Program-made: the position numbers and the translations under genes
In this document: piece after piece, positions 1 to 8,073 of the stretch
Position numbering within the stretch: position 1 is the first letter of the stretch
Layout: each line of letters opens with the position of its first letter
Assembly: GCA_029249345.1 (NCBI GenBank)
Contig: JAQWHM010000011.1
Coordinates: forward strand, 62,001-126,000
Length of the DNA stretch: 64,000 nucleotides
From: UBA10348 sp002469915
GTDB taxonomy: Bacteria > Bacteroidota > Rhodothermia > Rhodothermales > UBA10348
Direction of reading: 5' to 3'
Notes under the pieces: model-generated
Database searches by the model: none
Seen by the model: the letters and a program-made list of their open reading frames with translations, nothing else
What the model was told of the DNA's origin: nothing

Positions 1-479
1 CCTAGCAAGGCTAAAATACCCAGGGCAAACGCAATATCTGTTGCCATGGGAATTCCCCATCCCGAAATAAAAGGCGTTCCTCCCGTAACCAACACATACA
101 AGGCCGCAGGTACGAACATCCCACCTATAGCTGCGAAAATGGGTAAAATCGCATCCTTAGGAGTTGATAACTCTCCAGTGAGCACTTCTCGTTTTAACTC
201 AAGGCCTACCAAAAAGAAAAACAGAGCCATCAGCCCATCGTTTATCCACAGTAAAAGCGGCTTGGCAATGGTTAACGCCCCGAACCCAACTGTGACGGGA
301 ATCTCTAAAAGCTGAAAGTAGGCTGAGGAAAGCGGTGAATTGGCGAGGATCATCGCCAATACGGCCATCCCAATAAGTAGGATACCAGAAGAGGCTTCCA
401 GCTTCATGAACTCCTGAATAGGGCGCAGTAACCCATCCACGGGCCGCGCTTCTAAAGGTCTAAAAGAATCGTTTTTCAT
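1..479 (-). CDS. nhaA: Na+/H+ antiporter NhaA, 5' part (runs off the window start)
   Basis: The first 159 codons of an inner-membrane Na+/H+ antiporter, which exports sodium in exchange for protons. The ATG is at 479 on the minus strand, and the frame is open to the window edge, so roughly 60% of the usual 390-440 residues is missing. The protein begins MKNDSFRPLEARP, has hydrophobic segments near residues 30-50 and 80-95, and contains the NhaA signature GWGIPMATDIAFALG, whose Asp aligns with Asp133 of the E. coli protein. The functional Asp pair of the later helix lies outside the window. Identity is secure from the motif and from the ELKREVLTGEL segment. Confidence 0.93.
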   Translation of the reverse strand, partial: MKNDSFRPLEARPVDGLLRPIQEFMKLEASSGILLIGMAVLAMILANSPLSSAYFQLLEIPVTVGFGALTIAKPLLLWINDGLMALFFFLVGLELKREVLTGELSTPKDAILPIFAAIGGMFVPAALYVLVTGGTPFISGWGIPMATDIAFALGILALL

Positions 480-581
480 AGAGTACCCTGACGATAGACA
501 GTGACCTGTGAACGAGGATGGATCAACCAAATTCCATGAATTTCACTTCACAGAATGCCCGCTCGCTTCCGGAAATTGGGA

Positions 582-617
582 TAAAAAGAAAGGCGCATGT
601 CCGAGGGACATGCGCCT
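582..617 (-). terminator. Rho-independent terminator of rpmE
   Basis: A perfect 12-bp stem (591-602 with 606-617, 3-nt loop) lies about 50 bases past the rpmE stop. Read on the minus strand it is followed by a T-rich run (582-590), the standard intrinsic terminator form. Confidence 0.85.
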
Positions 618-668
618 TTCCAAATTCAAAGCCAGATAAGTCGAAGGGGGAAAAACCCCACCGGTGAC

Positions 669-875
669 TTACTTCTTGGCGTAGCGGCGGTTGAACTTCT
701 CAACACGACCGGCTGTATCGACAAACTGGCGTTTTCCGGTGTAGAAAGGATGATTGGTGGAATCAACCTCTGACGCGTACTCTTCACCTTTCATAGTCGA
801 ACGCGTCTGAAACTTCGTTCCGTCAGCTAAGGTGACCGTCATCATGTGGTATTCTGGATGGATATCCTTCTTCAT
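669..875 (-). CDS. rpmE: 50S ribosomal protein L31
   Basis: A 68-residue large-subunit ribosomal protein. It starts MKKDIHPEYH and ends with the L31 signature FYTGKRQFVDTAGRVEKFNR. It follows the short L31 pattern but has no cysteine, so it is the zinc-free form: the CxxC pair that binds zinc in the other paralogue is absent. The gene stands alone, with its own terminator downstream and an intergenic gap of about 190 bases upstream. Confidence 0.95.
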   Translation of the reverse strand: MKKDIHPEYHMMTVTLADGTKFQTRSTMKGEEYASEVDSTNHPFYTGKRQFVDTAGRVEKFNRRYAKK

Positions 876-1029
876 ATCAAGCCTCGCGCGTGGCGGGGGA
901 ATTTTTTCAATTAGTTACACGCAATACTCATGCGCGCTCTTCAGGGAGTCGGGAAATATACGACTATTTTTAGCCCATACCAACCCTACAGCCAGCTACC
1001 GGTTAGTTTACAGAGGATTCACAGTCCCT

Positions 1030-1057
1030 AAAATGGCCCTATAAAGCCCAAAAGGGC
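1030..1057 (-). terminator. Possible terminator of the korAB operon
   Basis: A 6-bp stem, ggccct (1035-1040) with agggcc (1052-1057), can fold just past the korB stop. On the minus strand it is followed by ATTTTAGGG. The stem is short and the T run weak, so this is tentative. Confidence 0.35.
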
Positions 1058-1061
1058 CTCT

Positions 1062-2252
1062 TTAGCTTACCTCCCAAGTATCTCCTTCCTCCAGGAGCTG
1101 CTTCAACGATCCTTTTCCAGAACGCTCGATGACCGCATTGATCTGCTCTCGAACCTGGACATCGTATGCCGGACGTTCCTCTCGATAAAAGATTCCGAAG
1201 GGCTGCGGTAGATCTTCTTTCCAGTACACTCGCGAAAGGATGCCAGCCAGTTCCCGACTCGTTTCGTCGTAAACCAAACAGTCATCTATTCCGAATTCTC
1301 CAGATTCCAAATCAACCGTCTCGAGGTGAAATCCTTCAAGCCTCAAGCCCTTCGTGCCGCCCGCATACACTAACGGTTTCCCGTGCTCAATGAAAATGGC
1401 CCTATCAGATTTAGTCGCCTTTTCGGTGTACTGAAAGAAAGCACCATCATTAAAAATATTGCAGTTCTGGTAGACCTCTACAAATCCCGTTCCCTGATAC
1501 GCATGAGATGCCTTGAGCATTTTCTTCATGTGTTTGGGGTCCCGGTCCATAGATCGCGCCACGAACGATGCATCGGCGCCCAAGACGAGGGCTATCGGGT
1601 TAAATGGATGATCCAGTGAACCAAATGGAGTTGATTTGGTGATCTTGCCCTTCTCTGAAGTAGGACTGTACTGCCCCTTCGTCAATCCGTATATCTGGTT
1701 ATTGAACATGATAACCTGCATGTTCACATTACGACGCATCAAGTGAATAATGTGATTGCCACCGATGGACAGGCTATCCCCATCGCCGGTAATCATCCAC
1801 ACATCCAGATCCGGACGCGCCGTTTTGAGGCCTGTCACAATCGTAGGTGCACGTCCGTGAATAGAGTGCATACCGTAGGTGTTCATGTAATAGGGAAAAC
1901 GACTCGAGCAGCCAATTCCCGATATAAACACCAGTTTTTCTCTGGGCACACCCAATTCGGGCATCAACCGCTGAACAGTCGCAAGAATGGCATAATCGCC
2001 ACACCCAGGACACCAGCGCACATCCTGATCTGACGAAAAGTCAGCTCGGCTGAGGGCACCATCTCCTCCCGGTCCTGGTGGCCTTGCACCCGGTGGACCT
2101 TTGGGTCCTGGAGGCCTGGCTCCCGGCGGGCCTTTCGGTCCAGGAGGTCTAGCTCCTGGCGGGCGTGAGGGTGGCATCTTGGGGCCTGCTCCCGGTGGAC
2201 GAGTAGGTTTCCGTCCCGGTGGCAAATTCGATTTGGATTCGTTGTCTGACAT
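1062..2252 (-). CDS. korB: 2-oxoglutarate (2-oxoacid):ferredoxin oxidoreductase, beta subunit
   Basis: The TPP-binding beta subunit of a 2-oxoacid:ferredoxin oxidoreductase, which oxidatively decarboxylates 2-oxoglutarate (or a related 2-oxoacid) to the acyl-CoA and reduces ferredoxin. Visible family features are WCPGCGDYAIL, the TPP/Mg site around GDGDSLSIGGNH, and MFNNQIYGLTKGQYSPTS. I chose the ATG at 2252 (396 aa); a GTG two codons upstream (2258) is also possible. It lies 30 bases after korA in the same operon. The odd part is the first ~70 residues, a Pro/Gly/Arg-rich, collagen-like extension with three PPGARPPGP-type units, absent from typical KorB proteins. Substrate preference cannot be read from sequence alone. 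Confidence 0.93.
   Translation of the reverse strand: MSDNESKSNLPPGRKPTRPPGAGPKMPPSRPPGARPPGPKGPPGARPPGPKGPPGARPPGPGGDGALSRADFSSDQDVRWCPGCGDYAILATVQRLMPELGVPREKLVFISGIGCSSRFPYYMNTYGMHSIHGRAPTIVTGLKTARPDLDVWMITGDGDSLSIGGNHIIHLMRRNVNMQVIMFNNQIYGLTKGQYSPTSEKGKITKSTPFGSLDHPFNPIALVLGADASFVARSMDRDPKHMKKMLKASHAYQGTGFVEVYQNCNIFNDGAFFQYTEKATKSDRAIFIEHGKPLVYAGGTKGLRLEGFHLETVDLESGEFGIDDCLVYDETSRELAGILSRVYWKEDLPQPFGIFYREERPAYDVQVREQINAVIERSGKGSLKQLLEEGDTWEVS
2071..2169 (-). repeat. Three tandem 33-bp repeats inside korB
   Basis: Three consecutive, slightly diverged 33-bp units (2071-2103, 2104-2136, 2137-2169) encode the repeated PPGARPPGPKG peptide of the KorB N-terminus. Differences fall mostly at third codon positions, so the protein pattern is conserved more than the DNA. 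Confidence 0.85.
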
Positions 2253-2282
2253 ATCCACTTCTGAAAGTTTTAGATCCGGGGC

Positions 2283-4136
2283 CTAGCCCACTAATTCGGC
2301 TACTTTTTCTGCGATTTCGGAGGGACCAAAAGGTCGTCCCTGAACTTTATTGAACGCCTCAAAGGGAAGCAGATACTCATCCCTTAGCACGCGTACGAGT
2401 TGACCGTTATTCAATTCAGGTACCAAAAACTGTTTGAATTGACTAAACACTTCCGTGAGATCTCCCGGTAACGGGCTAATAAAACGAAGGTGAATAGAGG
2501 CAACTTTCAAGCCAGCAGCGATCGATCGGGTTACCCCTGCCTCGATAGCACCTCGAGTTGAGCCCCAGCCAACGATCAGCAAATCCGCATCTGGATCACC
2601 AAAAATTTCTGTCGCGGGAATCTCTTGCTGAATCCGCTTCACTTTTTCAAAGCGTAGCTGAGTCATCTTCTCATGATTCATTGAGTCATAAGAAACGTTG
2701 CCTGAACCATCCTCCTTCTCGAGACCACCGACGCGATGTTCGAGCCCCGCCGTTCCTGGCTTCGCCCAAGGGCGGGCCAACGTCTTTTCATCACGGAGAT
2801 AAGGCCAAAACACGTCCTCACCATCCACTTTATGATTAGGCTTGTCTGCGAACGTTACATCAAACGCATTCAGAGAATCTGAATCTGGAATGAGCCATGG
2901 CTCCGAACCATTGGCCAAGTACCCATCTGAAAGAAGTAGCACCGGTGTCATGTACTTCACCGCAATCCGGCAAGCTTCGTAGGCAACCTCAAAACAGTCG
3001 CCTGGCGTACTGGCTGCAATCACCGGCATCGGAGCATCTCCGTTTCGACCGTAAAGTGCCTGCATCAAATCGGACTGCTCCGTTTTTGTAGGCAAACCAG
3101 TAGAGGGGCCTCCTCGCTGCACATTCACGATCACGAGAGGCATCTCCGTGATCATAGCGAGACCCATGGCCTCGCCTTTTAGGGCGATGCCGGGTCCTGA
3201 AGTACCGGTAATGCCCAAAGCACCACCAAAGCTGGCCCCAATAGCAACACCTACTGCCGCAATCTCATCTTCGGCCTGCACGGTAGCAATGCCATGATGT
3301 TTGTAGCGACTGAGCGTGTGCAAGATGTCTGAAGCGGGAGTGATCGGGTATGAACCGTATACGATCTCAAGTCCGCTCTTGTCGGCTGCTGCAACGAGTC
3401 CCATAGCTAGCGCTTGGACGCCGACAACAGCACGATACCTTCCTGGAGCCAGCTTCGCTGGCTCCACTTCGTAGCGGGTGACAAACTGCTCTGTCGTCTC
3501 ACCAAAATGGTATCCTTTTTTGAGCAGCTCAAGGTTAGCATCCTTGATATCCGGCTTTTTGGCGAACTTCTTAGATATCCAATTTCTTGCCGGCTCCACA
3601 GGACGTGAATACAGCCAGAGCGCGAGCCCCAAGGCAAACATATTCTTGGATCGGTCAATCTCTTTTTGATTGAGCGACGATTCCTTGAGGGTTTCCCTGG
3701 TTAGACGCGTAAGCTCAACCTGAATCACCCTGTATTTATCGAGCGACCCATCTTCCAGCGGATTGGAATCCATATTAGCCAGATCAAAGTTTCGCTTTTC
3801 AAAAGCGTTACTGTTCACCAGAATGGTTCCGCCCGTCTTCACTCGATCCACGTTAACTTTCAGAGCGGCCGGATTCATGGAGACTAATAGGTCAACCTTG
3901 TCTCCCGGCGTCCGAATGTCTACGGATCCGAAATGGAGCTGAAATCCACTTACCCCATAGGTAGTACCAATGGGAGCACGAATTTCAGCTGGAAAATCGG
4001 GAAGTGTCGCCAGGTCATTCATGGCGTACGCAGTGGCGAGCGTGAACTGCGTACCAGTAAGCTGCATTCCATCACCAGAGTCACCCGCAAAGAGTATTGT
4101 GGCCTCTGGTAGCTTTTCGACAGTTTTATTGGCCAT
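2283..4136 (-). CDS. korA: 2-oxoglutarate (2-oxoacid):ferredoxin oxidoreductase, alpha subunit (gamma-alpha fusion)
   Basis: A 617-residue subunit with the gamma domain (about residues 1-200, starting near ILFAGDSGDGMQLTG) fused to the pyrimidine-binding alpha domain (about 225-617). Recognisable motifs are YPITPASDILH, GITGTSGPGIALKGEA and GGPSTGLPTKTEQSDL. With KorB it forms the oxidoreductase that supplies reduced ferredoxin in the TCA cycle. It is the first gene of the korAB operon. The ATG at 4136 is the only reasonable start. A 186-base gap separates it from the divergent apaG, so the promoter should lie there. Confidence 0.94.
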   Translation of the reverse strand: MANKTVEKLPEATILFAGDSGDGMQLTGTQFTLATAYAMNDLATLPDFPAEIRAPIGTTYGVSGFQLHFGSVDIRTPGDKVDLLVSMNPAALKVNVDRVKTGGTILVNSNAFEKRNFDLANMDSNPLEDGSLDKYRVIQVELTRLTRETLKESSLNQKEIDRSKNMFALGLALWLYSRPVEPARNWISKKFAKKPDIKDANLELLKKGYHFGETTEQFVTRYEVEPAKLAPGRYRAVVGVQALAMGLVAAADKSGLEIVYGSYPITPASDILHTLSRYKHHGIATVQAEDEIAAVGVAIGASFGGALGITGTSGPGIALKGEAMGLAMITEMPLVIVNVQRGGPSTGLPTKTEQSDLMQALYGRNGDAPMPVIAASTPGDCFEVAYEACRIAVKYMTPVLLLSDGYLANGSEPWLIPDSDSLNAFDVTFADKPNHKVDGEDVFWPYLRDEKTLARPWAKPGTAGLEHRVGGLEKEDGSGNVSYDSMNHEKMTQLRFEKVKRIQQEIPATEIFGDPDADLLIVGWGSTRGAIEAGVTRSIAAGLKVASIHLRFISPLPGDLTEVFSQFKQFLVPELNNGQLVRVLRDEYLLPFEAFNKVQGRPFGPSEIAEKVAELVG

Positions 4137-4266
4137 TTAGAAAGTCTTTTATAGAGATCTGTCTAGGCTTTGGGTAATAAATCTGCGCTAATGTAGCCTA
4201 TACCAGAATCTTTTGCCCTATTTCCGGCATAATTGATCCATGTATATTGGTCCAAACGGTTTTACG

Positions 4267-4298
4267 TTGCTTTCTAGAAGAGGCCTCGTATTATATTG
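4267..4298 (+). promoter_or_regulatory. Possible Bacteroidota-type promoter for apaG
   Basis: TTG (4267-4269), 22 bases, then TATATTG (4292-4298), close to the TTTG-N19..23-TAnnTTTG pattern known for Bacteroidota sigma factors. The apaG ATG follows 25 bases later. This is a pattern match only. Confidence 0.3.
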
Positions 4299-4323
4299 AA
4301 CCTTCAAAAACACGCCCGGCATC

Positions 4324-4707
4324 ATGATCCCATACCACGCCATCACCCGTGACATTCAGGTCACCGTTCGCCCCGTGTATCTCGATGGCCAATCGGACGT
4401 GCTTTCGAAAAGGTTCGTATTTGGGTATTTCGTCCGAATTGAAAACCATGGTCCAGAAGACATTCAGCTTCTACGCCGCCACTGGTACATAACTGACGCA
4501 AAGGGTAGCGTTCAGGAAGTGGAAGGTGAGGGAGTTATTGGAAAACAGCCCATCATCGGACCGGGTGAAGTACACGAGTACAATAGCTACTGTGTACTAG
4601 AAACGTTCACAGGGCACATGGAAGGCACATACACCATGGAGAAGGCCCACGGTGAGCGCCTGAAAGTAGATATCCCCCGATTTGATCTGAAGGCTGCCGC
4701 TAACTAA
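4324..4707 (+). CDS. apaG: ApaG domain protein
   Basis: A 127-residue protein of the ApaG family, a single fibronectin-III-like beta-sandwich domain. The family pattern is clear: VRPVYLDGQSD, FVFGYFVRIENHG, LLRRHWYITDAKG, VEGEGVIGKQP, GEVHEYNSYC and TYTMEKAHGE. ApaG has been linked to Co2+/Mg2+ resistance and pyrophosphate metabolism in enterobacteria, but its biochemical role is not settled. The length matches the family. It reads away from korA and overlaps the end of the convergent gene at 4704-5024 by four bases. Confidence 0.93.
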   Translation: MIPYHAITRDIQVTVRPVYLDGQSDVLSKRFVFGYFVRIENHGPEDIQLLRRHWYITDAKGSVQEVEGEGVIGKQPIIGPGEVHEYNSYCVLETFTGHMEGTYTMEKAHGERLKVDIPRFDLKAAAN

Positions 4708-5024
4708 ATCATTTCTACCGTGATCATGCGTTCCACGGTCTTGAATTCAATAGCTTGCTTCTCTTTGATCAGGGTATAATCAAGGATTTCCTCGGGAATC
4801 ATGTCACGTGGCGTATCCATGTGAAATAGAGTGTCAGCTACAACATGCCAGTCTTCTGCCGTCAAATAGACGGTAGCCACTCCACTTTCCTCCACCATCG
4901 GAGCATAGCCCAACACCTTATTCATGTGATTGATGCCCTGCTTTTGATGCAAATTCGGATCGATGTTCATGGGTAGGATGCGTAGATTGCGTATTGATTC
5001 GAAAATCGTCTTTTCCGGTGCCAT
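4704..5024 (-). CDS. Hypothetical protein (106 aa)
   Basis: I do not recognise the family. The predicted protein is 106 residues, soluble and without a signal peptide, with acidic and hydrophobic stretches in its second half (VATVYLTAEDWHVVADTL) that suggest a folded domain. It fills the space between apaG and thyA, converges with apaG with a four-base overlap, and is divergent from thyA (38 bases between starts). It is not a shadow of another gene, which is the main reason to accept it. A later start at the internal Met near residue 19 or 34 is possible. Confidence 0.55.
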   Translation of the reverse strand: MAPEKTIFESIRNLRILPMNIDPNLHQKQGINHMNKVLGYAPMVEESGVATVYLTAEDWHVVADTLFHMDTPRDMIPEEILDYTLIKEKQAIEFKTVERMITVEMI

Positions 5025-5061
5025 CTATACCGGTCCGACCTAAAAGATCCTTGACCTGAAC

Positions 5062-5856
5062 ATGAAGCAATATCTCGATCTTCTCCGCCACGTACGAGAC
5101 AATGGACTCCAAAAGGAAGATCGCACCGGCACGGGAACGCGGTCTGTGTTTGGATACCAGATGCGTTTTGACCTTCAGGAAGGCTTTCCTTTGGTCACTT
5201 CCAAGAAAGTCTACTTCAAGGGCCTTGCCGTTGAAATGCTTTGGTTTCTCAAGGGAGGTACCAACACTGACTACCTCGTGAACAACAATGTGCACATTTG
5301 GGATGCTTGGGCAAAAGAAGATGGAAGCCTAGGCCCCGTGTACGGAAAACAATGGGTTCGCTGGGCTGGTCAGAATGGAGAAGAAATAAATCAGATCCAG
5401 CGTGTCATTGATTCGATCAAGACCAATCCGGACTCCCGGCGACATATAGTAAATGCATGGAACGTTTCGGACTTGGACCAGATGGCCTTGCCACCCTGCC
5501 ATATGTTCTATCAGTTCTGGGTAGGAGACGGCAAACTATCTTGTCATCTGTACATCCGCTCGAACGACCTTTTCTTGGGAGCACCATTCAATATTGCAGA
5601 ATATGCACTCTTGACGCATATGGTCGCGCAACAATGTGACCTCGAAGTTGGGGAACTGGTATATACCATTGGAGATGCCCACATTTATTTGAATCATCTA
5701 GACCAGATAGAAGAGCAGCTAGCGCGCTCCACGTTTCCGCTATGCCAATTAAAGATCAATCGCCGGCCAGAATCCATATTTGATTACGCATACGAAGACT
5801 TTGAGCTGGTGAACTACCAGTTTCACCCCAGTATCAAAGCACCGGTAGCCGTCTAA
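5062..5856 (+). CDS. thyA: Thymidylate synthase
   Basis: Makes dTMP from dUMP using methylene-tetrahydrofolate, which is released as dihydrofolate. At 264 residues it has exactly the length of the E. coli enzyme. It carries the dUMP-phosphate motif DRTGTGTRS (about residues 20-28), the nucleophile Cys146 in LPPCHMFYQF, and the folate-site segment RSNDLFLGAPFNIA. Its stop overlaps the folA start (TAATG), so the two folate-cycle genes are translationally coupled. Confidence 0.97.
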   Translation: MKQYLDLLRHVRDNGLQKEDRTGTGTRSVFGYQMRFDLQEGFPLVTSKKVYFKGLAVEMLWFLKGGTNTDYLVNNNVHIWDAWAKEDGSLGPVYGKQWVRWAGQNGEEINQIQRVIDSIKTNPDSRRHIVNAWNVSDLDQMALPPCHMFYQFWVGDGKLSCHLYIRSNDLFLGAPFNIAEYALLTHMVAQQCDLEVGELVYTIGDAHIYLNHLDQIEEQLARSTFPLCQLKINRRPESIFDYAYEDFELVNYQFHPSIKAPVAV

Positions 5857-6359
5857 TGAATCGTCCCGAGCTAGTTATCATCTCCGCGATTGGTACAAAA
5901 ACCAGGGTTATCGGAAAGGGCATGAACTTGCCTTGGCACATTTCTGAGGACTTAAAGCGATTTAAGGCACTCACGTCGGGCTTTCCAGTAGTTATGGGTA
6001 AACGAACGTTTGATTCGTTGATTCATCAACTTGGCAAACCACTTCCCGGCCGACGCAACATTGTCCTATCTCATCACGAGATCTCGTTTCCTCAGTGGGA
6101 TAATGCAGAGGTGTTCAATTCAATAGAAAAAGTACTGGACTCAATTGCAGATGCCGAGCGGGTTTTTATTACGGGCGGTGCCACGATCTATGCTGCCTTT
6201 CTAGAACAGGTTGATCGTCTCGAACTTACCTTAGTCGATGGTGATCATGAAGGGGATGTATTCTTTCCACCGTACGAGCATCTCATCGGAACGATGTACA
6301 AAGAAACCGCCCGTGACGAGCACGACGGGTTCGCCTTTGTGACGTATGAGCGCATCTGA
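5856..6359 (+). CDS. folA: Dihydrofolate reductase
   Basis: Reduces the dihydrofolate made by ThyA back to tetrahydrofolate with NADPH. At 167 residues it has the usual DHFR length. The substrate site GMNLPWHISEDL (residues 22-33) places Asp32 at the position of E. coli Asp27. Other family segments are VVMGKRTFDSL, LPGRRNIVLSH and the NADPH-site glycines in VFITGGATIY. The start ATG overlaps the thyA stop by one base, so thyA-folA form a two-gene operon. Confidence 0.96.
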   Translation: MNRPELVIISAIGTKTRVIGKGMNLPWHISEDLKRFKALTSGFPVVMGKRTFDSLIHQLGKPLPGRRNIVLSHHEISFPQWDNAEVFNSIEKVLDSIADAERVFITGGATIYAAFLEQVDRLELTLVDGDHEGDVFFPPYEHLIGTMYKETARDEHDGFAFVTYERI

Positions 6360-6520
6360 GGCGCACTCTTTCCGGTTGTCGTTTTATTTCGCCGTTGATC
6401 GAGACTCATATGCTATTGGTCTCATCCTGCTCGGGGATTGTTGTGTTGTGCCGTTGTTTTGGGCCAACAACAAGACGCCGCCGCGTTGAAATAGCGCGGT
6501 ACTAACAAAACTCTAGTATC

Positions 6521-7033
6521 ATGAAAACGCTATTCAACTTTCTTCTCCCTGTCTTTCTCGCCGTAGCAGTAGTGGGCTGCGATGGAAATGACAATTCAAA
6601 AGACGACAGTGCGCCGTCGTTAAACATCGTAGAAACGGCGGTATCAGCCGGTACATTTGATACCCTCGTAGCTGCAGTTACAGCCGCAGACCTCGTCAGC
6701 GTGCTTTCAGGTCCCGGACCATTCACCGTTTTTGCTCCAACGGAAGCCGCATTTGCTGCGCTGCCCGCAGGAACAGTAGAAACATTGCTCTTGCCCGAAA
6801 ACAAGGATCAGCTGATCGCCGTGCTTACGTACCACGTCGTATCAGGAGCCGTCACATCTGAGCAGGTTGTAGGCCTGACCAGTGCGCCCACCGTGCAGGG
6901 TAGCAGTGTCAATATCCGAGTCGAAGGCGGCGTAGTGTACATCAACGATGCAGCGGTGACCCAAGTGGATATCGAAGCCTCCAACGGTGTAATCCACGTG
7001 ATCGATCAGGTCTTGCTACCTCCAGCAAACTAG
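6521..7033 (+). CDS. Fasciclin (FAS1) domain lipoprotein
   Basis: A 170-residue exported lipoprotein. The N-terminus has a signal peptide ending in the lipobox VVGC (Cys20), followed by a short charged linker and one FAS1 domain (about residues 35-168). Domain hallmarks are TLVAAVTAADLV, the H1-like motif GPFTVFAPTEAAFAALP, LTYHVVSG and the H2-like end NGVIHVIDQVLLPP. FAS1 domains mediate adhesion or surface protein interactions. It is a single-gene unit: a strong terminator follows and no other gene is close on its strand. Confidence 0.93.
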   Translation: MKTLFNFLLPVFLAVAVVGCDGNDNSKDDSAPSLNIVETAVSAGTFDTLVAAVTAADLVSVLSGPGPFTVFAPTEAAFAALPAGTVETLLLPENKDQLIAVLTYHVVSGAVTSEQVVGLTSAPTVQGSSVNIRVEGGVVYINDAAVTQVDIEASNGVIHVIDQVLLPPAN

Positions 7034-7051
7034 GTCCTCCTCCGATCTGTG

Positions 7052-7089
7052 AAGGGCGCTTTTCGAGAAATCGAAAAGCGCCCTTTTTT
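7052..7089 (+). terminator. Rho-independent terminator of the fasciclin gene
   Basis: A perfect 15-bp stem (7052-7066 with 7071-7085, GAAA tetraloop) followed by a run of T, 18 bases past the stop codon. Confidence 0.93.
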
Positions 7090-7124
7090 TATGTCTTTAC
7101 TCGCCGACTGCCTACGCCTTGAGA

Positions 7125-8003
7125 TCACGGAAGGAGGGTAGCTACCGAATGCACTTCAAGACCTGAGTCGCCGAGCCCTTGAACAACCTGCTTTACATTC
7201 AATAATTGAATAACGTCTGCAGCGACTAGGCCAGCCGTCGAAGCCACTCCTTCAAGGACGACCATATCCTGAACATTGTAATTAAGAATGATATCCAATC
7301 CCGAAGAAGCCGTTAGTACGGAGGTGAGAAGCGTGAGAGCGGGATTGGTCATAAATGCATTGAATGGGTAAAACACCATAATAGGCCGGACCGGATCTAC
7401 CCATGTTTCAAGAAAGGTTATACGCGCCGGATTTGATGGTCGAGTAGCGGTCAGGGTATTCGTGTCAAGATCATACCACTGGAAACCCGACCCCACCTGA
7501 ATAAGCTTGTCGCCACGTTGCATCCCATTATTGCTCACTAATGCGACCCGCACCACATGATCTTGACTATCGACGGTGATATCAAAATCCATGTACGCAA
7601 AAATGACCACCATATGCTCTGACTGTCCGCCTGGACGAGAGGTGTCGAATGAGGGCGTTGACACAATCGCGAGCTGAGTCGCAAAATCAAATGGGAAGGT
7701 CGTTGCATTAGCAGGAGCAATATCAGGACGAGCCTCTCCAAAGATCACGATGCCTTCGTCCGGCACGCCTGAAATGGCGAATAGCAACGAAACGGCTTCG
7801 CCAGATACGTTTGTTGGTGTTAAAAAGACATTTGCCCCATCCGACTTCGCACTTCTAGCTGCTGATTTACCAGAACTCAGCGTTGAGCTGGTCATCACCG
7901 TGTGCGCTTCGAGCTCAATGTTGGAGTTGTCTTTCGTTCCGTCAGAATCACATCCCGTGACAGATGCGACAATGAAGAGGAGTACGAGAACACGATTTGT
8001 CAT
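7125..8003 (-). CDS. Hypothetical lipoprotein (292 aa)
   Basis: I do not recognise a family. The signal peptide MTNRVLVLLFIVAS ends in the lipobox VTGC, followed by an Asp/Ser/Asn-rich linker, so this is an anchored lipoprotein. The mature part reads as a mostly beta-rich domain with no cysteine or obvious catalytic motif. The ATG at 8003 has a good ribosome site (GAGGGTA). It lies just after purB on the same strand (70 bases), but whether they share a transcript is unclear. Confidence 0.8.
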   Translation of the reverse strand: MTNRVLVLLFIVASVTGCDSDGTKDNSNIELEAHTVMTSSTLSSGKSAARSAKSDGANVFLTPTNVSGEAVSLLFAISGVPDEGIVIFGEARPDIAPANATTFPFDFATQLAIVSTPSFDTSRPGGQSEHMVVIFAYMDFDITVDSQDHVVRVALVSNNGMQRGDKLIQVGSGFQWYDLDTNTLTATRPSNPARITFLETWVDPVRPIMVFYPFNAFMTNPALTLLTSVLTASSGLDIILNYNVQDMVVLEGVASTAGLVAADVIQLLNVKQVVQGLGDSGLEVHSVATLLP

Positions 8004-8073
8004 GGGAATACCCTCGAATATGATATCCCACTGTAGTGATGCAGTAACCGAAAATCAAGTTCAACCGATAAGA

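Noticed and set aside
2043..2252. Reading the KorB repeats as a true collagen-type triple helix
   Set aside because: The Gly-X-Y register is not kept strictly over the length needed; I describe it only as collagen-like.
4918..5295. 125-codon minus-strand frame across the thyA start
   Set aside because: Shadow of thyA; the gene at 4704-5024 in another frame is the better candidate.
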